Virus record (IMG/VR): IMGVR_UViG_3300047323_000213
Coordinates: 1 to 48,423 of that record
Reading direction: 5' to 3' (one strand)
Length of the DNA: 48,423 nt
Source: a virus
Shown piece after piece: positions 1 to 7,180 of this stretch (the first letter of the stretch is position 1; each line of letters opens with the position of its first letter). A program made the position numbers and the translations under genes. The notes beneath the pieces were generated by a model. It did no database searches, was not told where the DNA came from, and was given only the letters and a program-made list of their open reading frames with translations.

Positions 1-127
1 CCGCTGACAATCGATACCGTCGACATGACGATTTCAGCGGGCGCCGATGTTCCAACGTCCATATCGGCGACGAACGTGCCGCCCGAGGTCGTGAGCCGCG
101 CCCATGTCGCCGTGCCGGTTGCGACCG
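1..127. repeat. Terminal direct repeat, copy A
   Basis: Bases 1-127 are identical to 48297-48423. A length of exactly 127 equals a common maximum assembler k-mer, and a reading frame continues across the join, so this is best read as the overlap of a circular contig rather than a biological terminal repeat. Confidence 0.95.
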
Positions 128-344
128 CCGTGCCGGGCGTCGTCGCGCTGAACGTGAGCGTGCCATTGCTCGATGCGGGCGCGAGCGTCGCACCGCACGT
201 CACAGTCGCGAGCAGCGTTGTCGCCGTGCCGCCCGTCGCCGGTCGCGTGCCGCTATAGAACTTGATGAGCGCGTTCGCGCCGGCCTGCGAAGTGATTGCA
301 TCGAGGCGAGCATTGCGCGCGGTCGCGGACAAACCAATCGTCAT
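1..344 (-). CDS. Virion-associated hypothetical protein, N-terminal part (gene crosses the contig join)
   Basis: The gene starts at ATG 344-342 and reads off the window at position 1. On the circular molecule it continues at 48296 and stops with TAA at 48248-48250, giving 130 aa in one frame with no break. The product is rich in Thr, Ala, Gly and Ser with beta-strand-like alternation and no TM segment, in the style of a small phage decoration or fibre-associated protein. It follows terminator hairpin 358-382 and precedes the repeat-rich fibre-like gene 46697-48238, so it probably belongs to the tail-appendage group. The function is not recognised; the gene itself is well supported. Confidence 0.8.
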   Translation of the reverse strand, partial: MTIGLSATARNARLDAITSQAGANALIKFYSGTRPATGGTATTLLATVTCGATLAPASSNGTLTFSATTPGTAVATGTATWARLTTSGGTFVADMDVGTSAPAEIVMSTVSIVS

Positions 345-357
345 GCGTGACTCCAAT

Positions 358-382
358 GAAAAAAGCCCGCACGCGGCGGGCT
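358..382 (-). terminator. Intrinsic terminator hairpin T1
   Basis: Arms AGCCCGC (364-370) and GCGGGCT (376-382) with loop ACGCG; the A-run at 358-363 reads as a U-tract on the minus transcript. It lies between the holin-like gene and the 130-aa gene. Confidence 0.8.
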
Positions 383-404
383 ATTGATGCGAGAGGGGAG
401 GGGA

Positions 405-611
405 TTACTGCGCGGCGGCTTTCGACGCGGCGCGCGAGATGACATAGTTGTATGCGGCGTGAGCTGCGGAGCCGAGCAAGCCCGTCACGAGAACGGCGAC
501 GCTTTCGGGAACCGGCGCATGAAAGAGCGCGGAGAGTGCCCAACTCACGGCGGGTTCAAGCGTCGCGGCAGAAACGGCGATGCCACCGGTCGGAATGCTG
601 GATTTGTTCAT
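405..611 (-). CDS. Holin-like small membrane protein
   Basis: This 68-aa protein has two hydrophobic stretches (about residues 9-30 and 34-60) separated by a short Pro-containing turn, and a basic C-terminus (SRAASKAAAQ). That is the layout of small two-TM phage holins, which open the inner membrane so that endolysin reaches the wall. It starts immediately after the HNH gene stop and sits two genes after the GH19 endolysin, which supports a lysis role. The start is ATG 611-609. The sequence shows small size, two TM segments and lysis neighbours; the holin function is inferred. It could also be an unrelated small membrane protein. Confidence 0.65.
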   Translation of the reverse strand: MNKSSIPTGGIAVSAATLEPAVSWALSALFHAPVPESVAVLVTGLLGSAAHAAYNYVISRAASKAAAQ

Positions 612-1028
612 TTAGTGCATCTCATCGGGAGAGAAAACGAAGTCTTTCAGCGCGACGGCCTGCATGATCCACATCGGATACGGGACCATATGGATGCCGT
701 GATTGATGCCGCGGTGGTGCTTGGCGCATAGGATGCGCATGTTGTATTCGGAGTCGACGAAATCGGCCGGCTCTTTAAACGTCGACCAGTCGAAGCCGGG
801 ATGCATCGCGCGCATCTTGTCCCAATCGACGCCCTCGCTATCTGCCCATTCGATGTGCCAGTGATGCACCTCGCGCTTTTCCTTCGTGCCACAGACCCAA
901 CATGGCGTGTCGAGCACATGAACTAGGTGATGCTTGGTTTTGCGGAACAGCGCCGACTCGGTGCGCGGAGGGTGATCGGGGTAATTGATCGAGAAGTGGA
1001 TCGTTTCGTTTTGCGTGTGTTCGAGCAT
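612..1028 (-). CDS. HNH-type endonuclease-like protein
   Basis: The 138-aa product has a zinc-knuckle HNH layout: a CxxC pair (CWVCG, about residue 43), a HHWH segment some ten residues later, and a second metal site CAKHHRG near residue 101. HNH proteins of this sort nick or cut DNA, and in phages they often accompany packaging or are free-standing homing-type nucleases. Its start is odd: ATG 1028-1026 directly abuts the U-tract of terminator T2, with no Shine-Dalgarno sequence. Expression may depend on read-through, or the true start may be a downstream GTG. The holin-like gene follows without a gap. Confidence 0.7.
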   Translation of the reverse strand: MLEHTQNETIHFSINYPDHPPRTESALFRKTKHHLVHVLDTPCWVCGTKEKREVHHWHIEWADSEGVDWDKMRAMHPGFDWSTFKEPADFVDSEYNMRILCAKHHRGINHGIHMVPYPMWIMQAVALKDFVFSPDEMH

Positions 1029-1051
1029 AAAAAAGCCCGCGCGAGGCGGGC
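1029..1051 (-). terminator. Intrinsic terminator hairpin T2
   Basis: Arms GCCCGC (1035-1040) and GCGGGC (1046-1051) with loop GCGAG; A-run 1029-1034 gives the minus-strand U-tract. It lies directly after the endolysin gene. Confidence 0.8.
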
Positions 1052-1058
1052 GTTTGCG

Positions 1059-1706
1059 TTAGATGCCGAGCGCGGCTTTCGCCTTCGCCCACCTTGCGCG
1101 CCGCTGATCGGCGCCGAGAAGTGCTGGATTTATGCGGCGAGTGATCGCATCGAATTCGCCCGCGTCCGCGAGCGCGTTGAGGCCGTGATTGATCCAGTAG
1201 AAGCCCGCGACAAGCGCAGCGGTATTCGCGTCGTTGCGCACCAGGTCGGGATTCGAAACGATGTCGATGCCGATGTCTTTCGCGGCTTCGGCGAAGTTCG
1301 CGCGGAACGTCGTTTGAACCAGGCCGGAGCCGCGATATTTCCACCCGTCGCCGCTTGCCGCGTTGCCGTTGCCGTATTTGTTCGCATAGACCATGTTCGC
1401 GATCTGCCCTTGCCTAGCGAGCGGAACGGCTTTCTCGTTCGGTTGCCGGCCGTACTTGACCGCGACCGAATACGTCATCACGCGCGGGAAATTCGCCATG
1501 AGCGCGGGAATCTTGTAGTCGAACGATTCGGAAAGTCGATCAAGCGAGCCGGATTCATGGCCGATCTGCGCGAGAAAAGCCGCGAGACGTTGCGGCGTGT
1601 TGATCGAATAGCGAGCACATGCGGCGGTGAGCGGCGCGGCGAATTTCGCGGCATTGGCCGTCATCGACTGGCATGCGTTTTCGAGCAGGGCGGGTGTAAT
1701 GATCAT
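1059..1706 (-). CDS. Endolysin, GH19 chitinase-like lysozyme
   Basis: This 215-aa peptidoglycan hydrolase releases virions by cleaving the glycan backbone. The family signature is clear: FLAQIGHESG near residues 44-53 carries the presumed catalytic Glu51, and GDGWKYRGSGLVQTT in the middle is the conserved GH19 substrate-cleft segment. Length is typical of phage GH19 endolysins. There is no convincing signal peptide, so it probably depends on a holin. Its ATG overlaps the stop of the one-TM coiled-coil gene (ATGA), and the holin-like protein lies two genes downstream. Confidence 0.92.
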   Translation of the reverse strand: MIITPALLENACQSMTANAAKFAAPLTAACARYSINTPQRLAAFLAQIGHESGSLDRLSESFDYKIPALMANFPRVMTYSVAVKYGRQPNEKAVPLARQGQIANMVYANKYGNGNAASGDGWKYRGSGLVQTTFRANFAEAAKDIGIDIVSNPDLVRNDANTAALVAGFYWINHGLNALADAGEFDAITRRINPALLGADQRRARWAKAKAALGI

Positions 1707-1966
1707 TTGTCGGCCTTGCGGTCGAGCTTGTCGCTCATGCTGTCTAGCTTCTGGAAAATCGTGTCCACGGCTTTGTCGAAGCGCTCGATATACGCATCAA
1801 AGCGCTTGACCGATACGTATTCCTCCGCGACGTGCAGGGCGAGCGCAGCAGTCGCCTTATCCGCTGCGTCGATTCGCGCATTTAGGCTTCGGTAAGCCCA
1901 AAAGAGCAGGACGGCGAACGCGGACGCGACATAGCCGGCCCACTCGCTGAGAATGTGAAAATCCAT
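1703..1966 (-). CDS. One-TM coiled-coil protein beside endolysin (spanin- or pinholin-like)
   Basis: The 87-aa protein has a hydrophobic segment near residues 9-27 followed by a charged, heptad-like helix to the C-terminus (repeats of Phe/Ile/Leu with Lys, Asp and Glu). It shares a 4-bp overlap with the endolysin gene, so the two are probably co-translated. A single N-terminal TM with a coiled coil is seen in inner-membrane spanins and some accessory lysis proteins, but it is shorter than a usual i-spanin and no embedded o-spanin frame was recognised. The function is therefore open. Confidence 0.65.
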   Translation of the reverse strand: MDFHILSEWAGYVASAFAVLLFWAYRSLNARIDAADKATAALALHVAEEYVSVKRFDAYIERFDKAVDTIFQKLDSMSDKLDRKADK

Positions 1967-1975
1967 CGATCATCC

Positions 1976-1998
1976 AAAGAAAAACCGCCAGAAGGCGG
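1976..1998 (-). terminator. Intrinsic terminator hairpin T3
   Basis: Arms CCGCC (1985-1989) and GGCGG (1994-1998) with tetraloop AGAA, followed on the minus strand by a T-rich run. It lies upstream of the lysis genes and downstream of the fibre assembly gene. Confidence 0.7.
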
Positions 1999-2065
1999 AT
2001 GAGGGGCTAAAATCTCGCCTGCGCGCAATGACGCGTAACCACTCCAAAGAGAGCACGAGGAAGAA

Positions 2066-2320
2066 ATGAGCGCGAACGACAGCATTGTTAAAATGACATC
2101 GTTTAAATACGACTCGACGGAAGAAGCCCGGCGCGCATTGGATTTGGCGTCGCGATTGTCGGGCTACGTGTTCGGGTATGTCGACGAGGAAAATAGCCAG
2201 ACCGTGACCTATCACAGATGGGGCGTTGATGACCTTCCATTCCCCAAAGAGTTCGTTTCAGACGTCGACATGGCGCTCGTCGCTAACGCGTCACGACCAT
2301 GTGATGCCGGCCACGTCTGA
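2066..2320 (+). CDS. Small plus-strand gene inside the late region (moron-like)
   Basis: This 84-aa ORF runs opposite to the surrounding late genes. A good ribosome site (GAGGAA, 6 bases before ATG 2066) and ordinary codon use support it. The product is acidic, with no TM segment or recognised domain. A TAAAAT -10-like box lies near 2008. The leader shares AGAGAGCACGA with the leader of the gene at 24481, which hints at common control. Its 3' end overlaps the convergent fibre-assembly gene by about 30 bases. The function is unknown; independently transcribed inserts of this kind are often lysogenic-conversion or regulatory genes. Confidence 0.6.
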   Translation: MSANDSIVKMTSFKYDSTEEARRALDLASRLSGYVFGYVDEENSQTVTYHRWGVDDLPFPKEFVSDVDMALVANASRPCDAGHV

Positions 2321-2872
2321 CGCCTTCGTTGCGGCAGCGATCTGAGCCTTCAGAGTGGCGCGCTTTTGGAATGCTGCCCACCCTTGCGCGAGCATGGCGA
2401 GATACAGACCTTGCAAGTCGGCGAGAGTGAACGCGACGAGTGTGTTATCCGCCGCTTTCCAGAAGAAATTCGCAGGCACAGCGCCGACGATCGCGTAACC
2501 CTGCTCGGCTTGCGAGAGAATCGTTTGACTGTCGGTGTCCGCCTGGAAAGTCTGCGTCACCCCCGCCGAGGTCTTGAAGCTAACGCTGACCTGCACCGCC
2601 TCCAAATAAGCCGCATCGATCGCGGCGCATTGATTCGCTTGCGCAGTCGCGAGCAGTTGCGCGGCGGTCGGCTCGGCGGGCGCGGAAAATGTCGCCCCAT
2701 CGTACGTCCACCCTTGTGATGGAGGAGGGCTTACATCGGTGATGTCGACCATCGTCTCGAACACCGAGACAGGGAAACGCTCAGACATCGGAATTTCGCT
2801 GCCGTCGTCGAAGGTGAGCGGGCCGATGATCTCGGCGACGACGCCGCTCTCGATGCGAGCGAAAGTTTTCAT
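2291..2872 (-). CDS. Tail fibre assembly-like protein
   Basis: The 193-aa protein begins MKTFARIESG and resembles the start of DUF4376-type tail fibre assembly/accessory proteins, with a 'GWTYDGATFSAP' stretch typical of that group. Its ATG at 2872-2870 overlaps the fibre stop (TGATG), the usual arrangement of a fibre and its chaperone. A GTG one codon upstream is possible but less likely. It presumably helps fold or attach the glycine-rich fibre encoded just before it. Confidence 0.75.
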   Translation of the reverse strand: MKTFARIESGVVAEIIGPLTFDDGSEIPMSERFPVSVFETMVDITDVSPPPSQGWTYDGATFSAPAEPTAAQLLATAQANQCAAIDAAYLEAVQVSVSFKTSAGVTQTFQADTDSQTILSQAEQGYAIVGAVPANFFWKAADNTLVAFTLADLQGLYLAMLAQGWAAFQKRATLKAQIAAATKASDVAGITWS

Positions 2873-4248
2873 CACGAATACTCCCGGACGATTACAATTC
2901 CCGCTGCACCGGCGGTCCCCGGACCGTTACCGCCCGCCTGATTCACCGTGACGCCGGCTCCGCCAGTCCCCGGATTGGTCGCAGCGACACCCACCGCATT
3001 AAAGCCCCCGCCCGCACCACCAGTGCCAAAGAACCCCGACCCGCCCAAGGCTCCGATACCCGCAGTTGTGCTAAAAGCCATTCCCGGCGTCTGCGCTACA
3101 AATTGCATGCTCAGGACATTAGCTCCCGTTGGCGCTCCAGATTGGATACTGTTTCCGTTCGCAGTCGGTGGAGTTACGTTATTGAACAGTCCACCACCTG
3201 CGCCGCCAGGCGCGACAATCAACGTTCCGAGCGATGTCGATCCGCCATTCGTTCCCGCCGTGTTGCTCGCGGCAACGCCGCCCGCGCCCACGGTAACGGC
3301 CTGAGAGGAGCCGACCGACGCAATTCCAAACATGCCCCGAGCGTACGTGCCAGCGACCCCCGGCGCACCAACCGATACTGTCGACGCGCCTGCGCCACCC
3401 GCACCGCCGCCCGCACCGCCGCCGCCATTGCATTCAACGTCAACAAAGTTCGTCGCAGAAAGCGGCGTGAACGTGCTAGCACCGGTCGACGTGAACGCCG
3501 TAACAACGCCGTTTACGATCGTCTGAACCTGCTGCGTACCGCCGTTGATTCGATAGATTGACGTGCGCAAGAGTCGACCAGGGACGGGCGCTTGAATTTG
3601 CGCTAGAAGCGGCGCGCTCAGGAACGGAGCGCCCGACACCTTCGCGATATTCGCCGCCGTTACCGTCGACGCACCGAATGCAACCGTGATCGTATAGAGA
3701 GCGATCTGTCCGGCCGGTGTTGCCGGCGTGATCTGCGAGCCGGTCGTCGCCGGAACGCCTGCGGTGAGCGTCAGTTGCACCGTGTCCTGACGCGTCGTGT
3801 TCTGCGATGCGCCGGTTCCGTTCGGCCCGCTGTACGCTTGCGACGGGTTCGCCGCGTTGTAATACGGCAGCACGACCGCGTTCGTATCGGCTTCGAGGAA
3901 CGATGCGGAAATCAGGTAGACAACCGACTGCCCCGAAGTCGTCGGCGCGGGAGTTGCGAACGTCTGCGCGGTCTTGAGAATGCCTTGCTTCTGCGTCACG
4001 GTCGAATCAGCCGCGAGCGACGAGTACGCAGTCGCATCGAGCACGGCTTGCGCGTACACCGCGCCCGGCTGCACGATGACGTTCATCGCGGCGGGCGTGT
4101 TCGGAACGCAGGCGAGGCCGGTGAAAACGGTCGAAGTGCCGAGCACGTCTTGCGCGAACTGACCGAGCGCGAACATCGCGTTCTTGTTCGTGTTGAGCAA
4201 GTCCGTTTCGAGCGGAATCGCGCCGGGATAAACGATCTGACGATCCAA
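2872..4248 (-). CDS. Glycine-rich tail fibre / receptor-binding protein
   Basis: The protein has 458 aa. The start chosen is TTG 4248-4246, seven bases after a GGAG ribosome site; the longer reading from 4299 would start inside terminator T4. The N-terminal part (about 1-120) looks like a baseplate-anchoring segment. From about residue 274 to the end it is packed with GG and GGAGG runs between hydrophobic stretches. Such glycine-rich segments form polyglycine-helix adhesin tips in some phages (for example the S16 Gp38 type), so this is a likely receptor-binding domain. It follows gpI and precedes a fibre-assembly protein. Confidence 0.82.
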   Translation of the reverse strand: MDRQIVYPGAIPLETDLLNTNKNAMFALGQFAQDVLGTSTVFTGLACVPNTPAAMNVIVQPGAVYAQAVLDATAYSSLAADSTVTQKQGILKTAQTFATPAPTTSGQSVVYLISASFLEADTNAVVLPYYNAANPSQAYSGPNGTGASQNTTRQDTVQLTLTAGVPATTGSQITPATPAGQIALYTITVAFGASTVTAANIAKVSGAPFLSAPLLAQIQAPVPGRLLRTSIYRINGGTQQVQTIVNGVVTAFTSTGASTFTPLSATNFVDVECNGGGGAGGGAGGAGASTVSVGAPGVAGTYARGMFGIASVGSSQAVTVGAGGVAASNTAGTNGGSTSLGTLIVAPGGAGGGLFNNVTPPTANGNSIQSGAPTGANVLSMQFVAQTPGMAFSTTAGIGALGGSGFFGTGGAGGGFNAVGVAATNPGTGGAGVTVNQAGGNGPGTAGAAGIVIVREYS

Positions 4249-4264
4249 AGTGAATCTCCAATAG

Positions 4265-4287
4265 AAAAAGCCCGCGCGCGGCGGGCT
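4265..4287 (-). terminator. Intrinsic terminator hairpin T4
   Basis: Arms AGCCCGC (4269-4275) and GCGGGCT (4281-4287), loop GCGCG; the A-run at 4265-4269 is the minus-strand U-tract. It separates the gpI-like gene from the tail fibre. Confidence 0.82.
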
Positions 4288-4310
4288 TGGATGCTGCAAA
4301 TCGGCGGGGA

Positions 4311-4979
4311 TTAGTTACTGATCGCGACCCATGCAATCGTCGCGGCGGGCAGCACTGAGGCGATGGCGGCATAGATCGCCGCGTCGGTGACGCCGGTCGT
4401 CATGCTGCCGATACTTGCGTACTCAGCGCGCGATGGCGTCGCGTAGCCGCCCGGCGATGTGCCATAACCCTGAACGAGCGGGAGGCCGGAACCGGCCGGG
4501 CGATAGGCTTTGACGAATGCTTGATAGGTCAGCAGCAGCGAGCCGTATGCGCCCGCGACGCCATAACCAACGCCTCCCGAGCGGTATGCGCCCGTATCCT
4601 GCGGTCGAGTCGGCTCGATGATGACTGGCGCGCGCCCGGTGAGGTCCGTCAGAATCTTTGTCACCGCCGCGCGCGTGCCGCGCTCTCGGATGATGTTGAT
4701 TTTGATGCGCGTGCGATATGCCGCGTCCGTCTCGTTTTGCAGCCGGAGCAGCCCGGAAGGGCCGAAGTAATCCGCCGCCGCGATGTCGAGCCAACCATCG
4801 GTCGATGTTTGCAGCCGGGTTTGCGCGAGCAGGTATTGATACGCCGCGTAGACCGTCACGAACGCCGATGCGATGCCGCCGATCAGCGCGTCGAGAATGG
4901 GCGAGTCGGAGCCGAACCAGCCGTTCGGCATACGCGCTTTGATGCGCGCGAAGAAATCAGCCTGATCACCTGTAGCCAT
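4311..4979 (-). CDS. Baseplate wedge / tail protein, gpI-like
   Basis: This 222-aa protein sits directly after the J-like gene and before the fibre, the classical gpI position. It contains the typical pattern of these proteins: a helical N-terminus ending DGWLDIAAADYFG, then an Arg-rich helix (YRTRIKINIIRERGT), then a Gly/Tyr-rich tail. gpI proteins help dock fibres to the baseplate edge. The start ATG 4979-4977 overlaps the J stop (ATGA); the TTG one codon upstream was not chosen. Confidence 0.82.
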   Translation of the reverse strand: MATGDQADFFARIKARMPNGWFGSDSPILDALIGGIASAFVTVYAAYQYLLAQTRLQTSTDGWLDIAAADYFGPSGLLRLQNETDAAYRTRIKINIIRERGTRAAVTKILTDLTGRAPVIIEPTRPQDTGAYRSGGVGYGVAGAYGSLLLTYQAFVKAYRPAGSGLPLVQGYGTSPGGYATPSRAEYASIGSMTTGVTDAAIYAAIASVLPAATIAWVAISN

Positions 4980-6130
4980 CAAGACACCGAGATTGACGAG
5001 GATTTGATGACCTGCTGACTCGTCGCCGCGAGGTCAACCGTCGCGCCGTTGATCGTCAGGGTGAGCACGCTCAACACGTCGCTCGATGCGTCGATTGCGA
5101 TCTGACCGAGCTTGAAGTACGGCAGCTTCGCGCCGAGCGGTAGCGTGTTGATGTAGGTCGAAATCGCAGACTGCACGAGCGCGCACGTCGTCGAGTGATT
5201 GACGCCTGTCGAGGTCGTTTGCAGCGTCATAACGACCGCCGCATTGACTACCGTCGGCGCAAACACGCCGAACGTCGAAGTGAACGGCCGCACGGCATCG
5301 ACAGCGTTATAAACGGTCGATAGAACAGACGAACTCGGCGCACCGGTTCCGTCATCGACGACGACGGCGAAATAGCCCATCTGCGTAACTCCGCCGAGCG
5401 TTTGATTCTCGATGATCGTGTAGGTGTAGTTCGCGCCGAGCGCCGTAATCGCCGCGCCAATTGCCGCCTTCGTTGCCCGCGCGAGTGACGCGAGATAGCC
5501 GACGAAGCGCGTGCGTGCGGCGGCGTCTGTTTCTGCATCGACGCCGTTCGTGAAGGGCAGGGCATTTGTCACCGTGTCGACAAACGGAATCGACTGGTAA
5601 AGCGCGGTGATCGTGTTCGCGCTCACGTTGCCCGACGAATCAGGCAGGCTCAACGAGTTCGAGCCGGGCGTGATGCTGACGACCGCGCATGTCACCGATG
5701 CTTGACCTGCCGCAATGACGAAGCCGCCGAGCGTCGCGCTATACGCGGCGTTCGTTGTGTCGGCGACGACTTGATATTGCTGCGTACCGTCGCCCGTCTG
5801 AACGATGGAGCCGACCGGGATCACGGCTTGTTGCGTCGCCGTGAAGCGCGAGAACGTGACCGAGCCGCTTGCCGCCGTCGGCGCGAGCCGCGTGAATCCG
5901 AATTGCGCGAACCAGGTGTCGAGGTCCGACCCGCTCGACGTCGCCGCGCGCGTCAGTGCGATCGCCTGCAAAATGAGACTTTGCAGCCACATCGCGACCC
6001 ATGCCGTACCCTCGCCGATGGCGCGGAGAATTGAGCCGACGACGAAGTTCACGAGCGCCGACGACTTGCCTTGCACCACCGTCGCGAAGCCCGTTAGAAC
6101 TTGCGTGAATGATTGGGTGTTTACGCTCAT
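4979..6130 (-). CDS. Baseplate J-like protein
   Basis: The 383-aa product matches the baseplate J family: an N-terminal helical region, the signature DLDTWFAQFGFTRLAPTAASG near residue 70, and a central FTNGVDAETDAAARTRF segment around residue 195. J-like proteins form the wedge ring around the hub of contractile tails. It overlaps its neighbours by 4 bases on one side and 1 base on the other, in the standard order W-J-I. No anomalies. Confidence 0.92.
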   Translation of the reverse strand: MSVNTQSFTQVLTGFATVVQGKSSALVNFVVGSILRAIGEGTAWVAMWLQSLILQAIALTRAATSSGSDLDTWFAQFGFTRLAPTAASGSVTFSRFTATQQAVIPVGSIVQTGDGTQQYQVVADTTNAAYSATLGGFVIAAGQASVTCAVVSITPGSNSLSLPDSSGNVSANTITALYQSIPFVDTVTNALPFTNGVDAETDAAARTRFVGYLASLARATKAAIGAAITALGANYTYTIIENQTLGGVTQMGYFAVVVDDGTGAPSSSVLSTVYNAVDAVRPFTSTFGVFAPTVVNAAVVMTLQTTSTGVNHSTTCALVQSAISTYINTLPLGAKLPYFKLGQIAIDASSDVLSVLTLTINGATVDLAATSQQVIKSSSISVS

Positions 6131-6528
6131 TGATTGATGTCAAAGAACAGCGTGTCGACAGCGCTGGTAGCGGTGTTGACGTACTGGATATTGATGGTCG
6201 CGCCGTCGTTAAACGGCGTTACGTCGACGGCCGGAGCGGGTGTTCTTGCGACTTGCGGAAACGAGGTCACGACCGACTTGATGACGCCGCGCAACTCCTG
6301 AACGTTGAGCGTTGACCCGACACGGCGAGGAAGCCCCGCGCCGAATGTCGGGTGATCGGAATAGTCGGCCGTTGCGAGCGCGTTACCCGCGCGGTCGAAA
6401 AGCGCCGGATTCGTTAGAAGCGCGCGCAAAATCTGCTGCTGCGTCGTGTCGGTGAAGCCCGCGAGCAACAGGTCGCCCGAAGCAGATGCCGTTAGGTCGC
6501 CACCCCATTCGTGATAGATGTCAGTCAT
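6127..6528 (-). CDS. Baseplate wedge protein, gp25/gpW-like
   Basis: This 133-aa protein contains the GPW/gp25 pattern: a Gly/Asp-rich start, a 'QQQILRALLTNPALF' helix and a C-terminal beta stretch. These small proteins share the gp25 lysozyme-like fold and initiate the wedge/sheath attachment of contractile tails. The stop overlaps the J start. The gene lies between the spike and J, as in P2- and Mu-like baseplates. Confidence 0.88.
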   Translation of the reverse strand: MTDIYHEWGGDLTASASGDLLLAGFTDTTQQQILRALLTNPALFDRAGNALATADYSDHPTFGAGLPRRVGSTLNVQELRGVIKSVVTSFPQVARTPAPAVDVTPFNDGATINIQYVNTATSAVDTLFFDINQ

Positions 6529-6535
6529 ATGCGCT

Positions 6536-7180
6536 TTAGCCTTGTGCCGCGCCCACGGTGCCGCCTTGCGGGTCGACGTGAGTGTGCGATTTGAGTCCGA
6601 TGCCGTCAGCCTTCACGTCGCCGCCCGTCACCGTCACACTGCCCGATACGCTCGCGCCGGTTCCGCCAGAGACGGCCATGCCGCCCTGTCCGGTGATCTG
6701 CTGCTTGACGAGCACAGTCTGATTCATCGTCACCGGGCCGGTGAACGTGTGCGATTGCGCCGCGTATGTCGCGCCAGCCGCCGCTTTCACCTCGATCGAG
6801 CCGTCGTTGTGGAACTTCAGGAAAGAACCGGATTGATGGACGAGCCATGTCTCGCCGGAAGGAACAGCGGGCGGAACGTCGACCGTCGAGAAGAAGCGCC
6901 CGACGACGCGCGGCGCGCGGCCGTTACCCTCGGAGAACTCGATCATCACCATGTCGCCGAGATTCGGCGCGCAGAGAACGCCGAAGCCGTTGCCGACGCC
7001 GACCGCGCCGAGCGGAATCCAGCCTGCCGCTTCGACGCCTTCCGGCTGAATCGTCACCTTGACCGCGTGCTTGTTCGGGTCATACGACGTGATAGTGCCG
7101 GTTCGCGGCTTCGATACATCGAGCGACGAGAGCGCCGCCTGTTGACGCATGGCGTTCGCCAGGCGATTCGCTGCGCGCAT
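6536..7180 (-). CDS. Baseplate spike / assembly protein, gpV-like
   Basis: The 214-aa product has an OB-fold-like N-terminal part (about 25-110), a repetitive beta region rich in Thr, Gly and Val, and near the C-terminus SHTHVDPQGG. That HxH motif coordinates iron at the tip of P2 gpV and Mu gp45 type spikes. This protein punctures the outer membrane during contraction. It abuts the hub gene without a gap and precedes the gp25-like gene. Confidence 0.92.
   Translation of the reverse strand: MRAANRLANAMRQQAALSSLDVSKPRTGTITSYDPNKHAVKVTIQPEGVEAAGWIPLGAVGVGNGFGVLCAPNLGDMVMIEFSEGNGRAPRVVGRFFSTVDVPPAVPSGETWLVHQSGSFLKFHNDGSIEVKAAAGATYAAQSHTFTGPVTMNQTVLVKQQITGQGGMAVSGGTGASVSGSVTVTGGDVKADGIGLKSHTHVDPQGGTVGAAQG

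Noticed and set aside
1-127. Biological direct terminal repeat (T7-like)
   Set aside because: The length is exactly 127 and lies inside a gene; such a repeat is expected from assembly of a circular or permuted molecule, so a true terminal repeat is not supported.
927-1895. Plus-strand ORF of 322 codons opposite the endolysin
   Set aside because: The endolysin frame carries GH19 motifs; the plus frame is Arg-rich noise caused by high GC at third positions.
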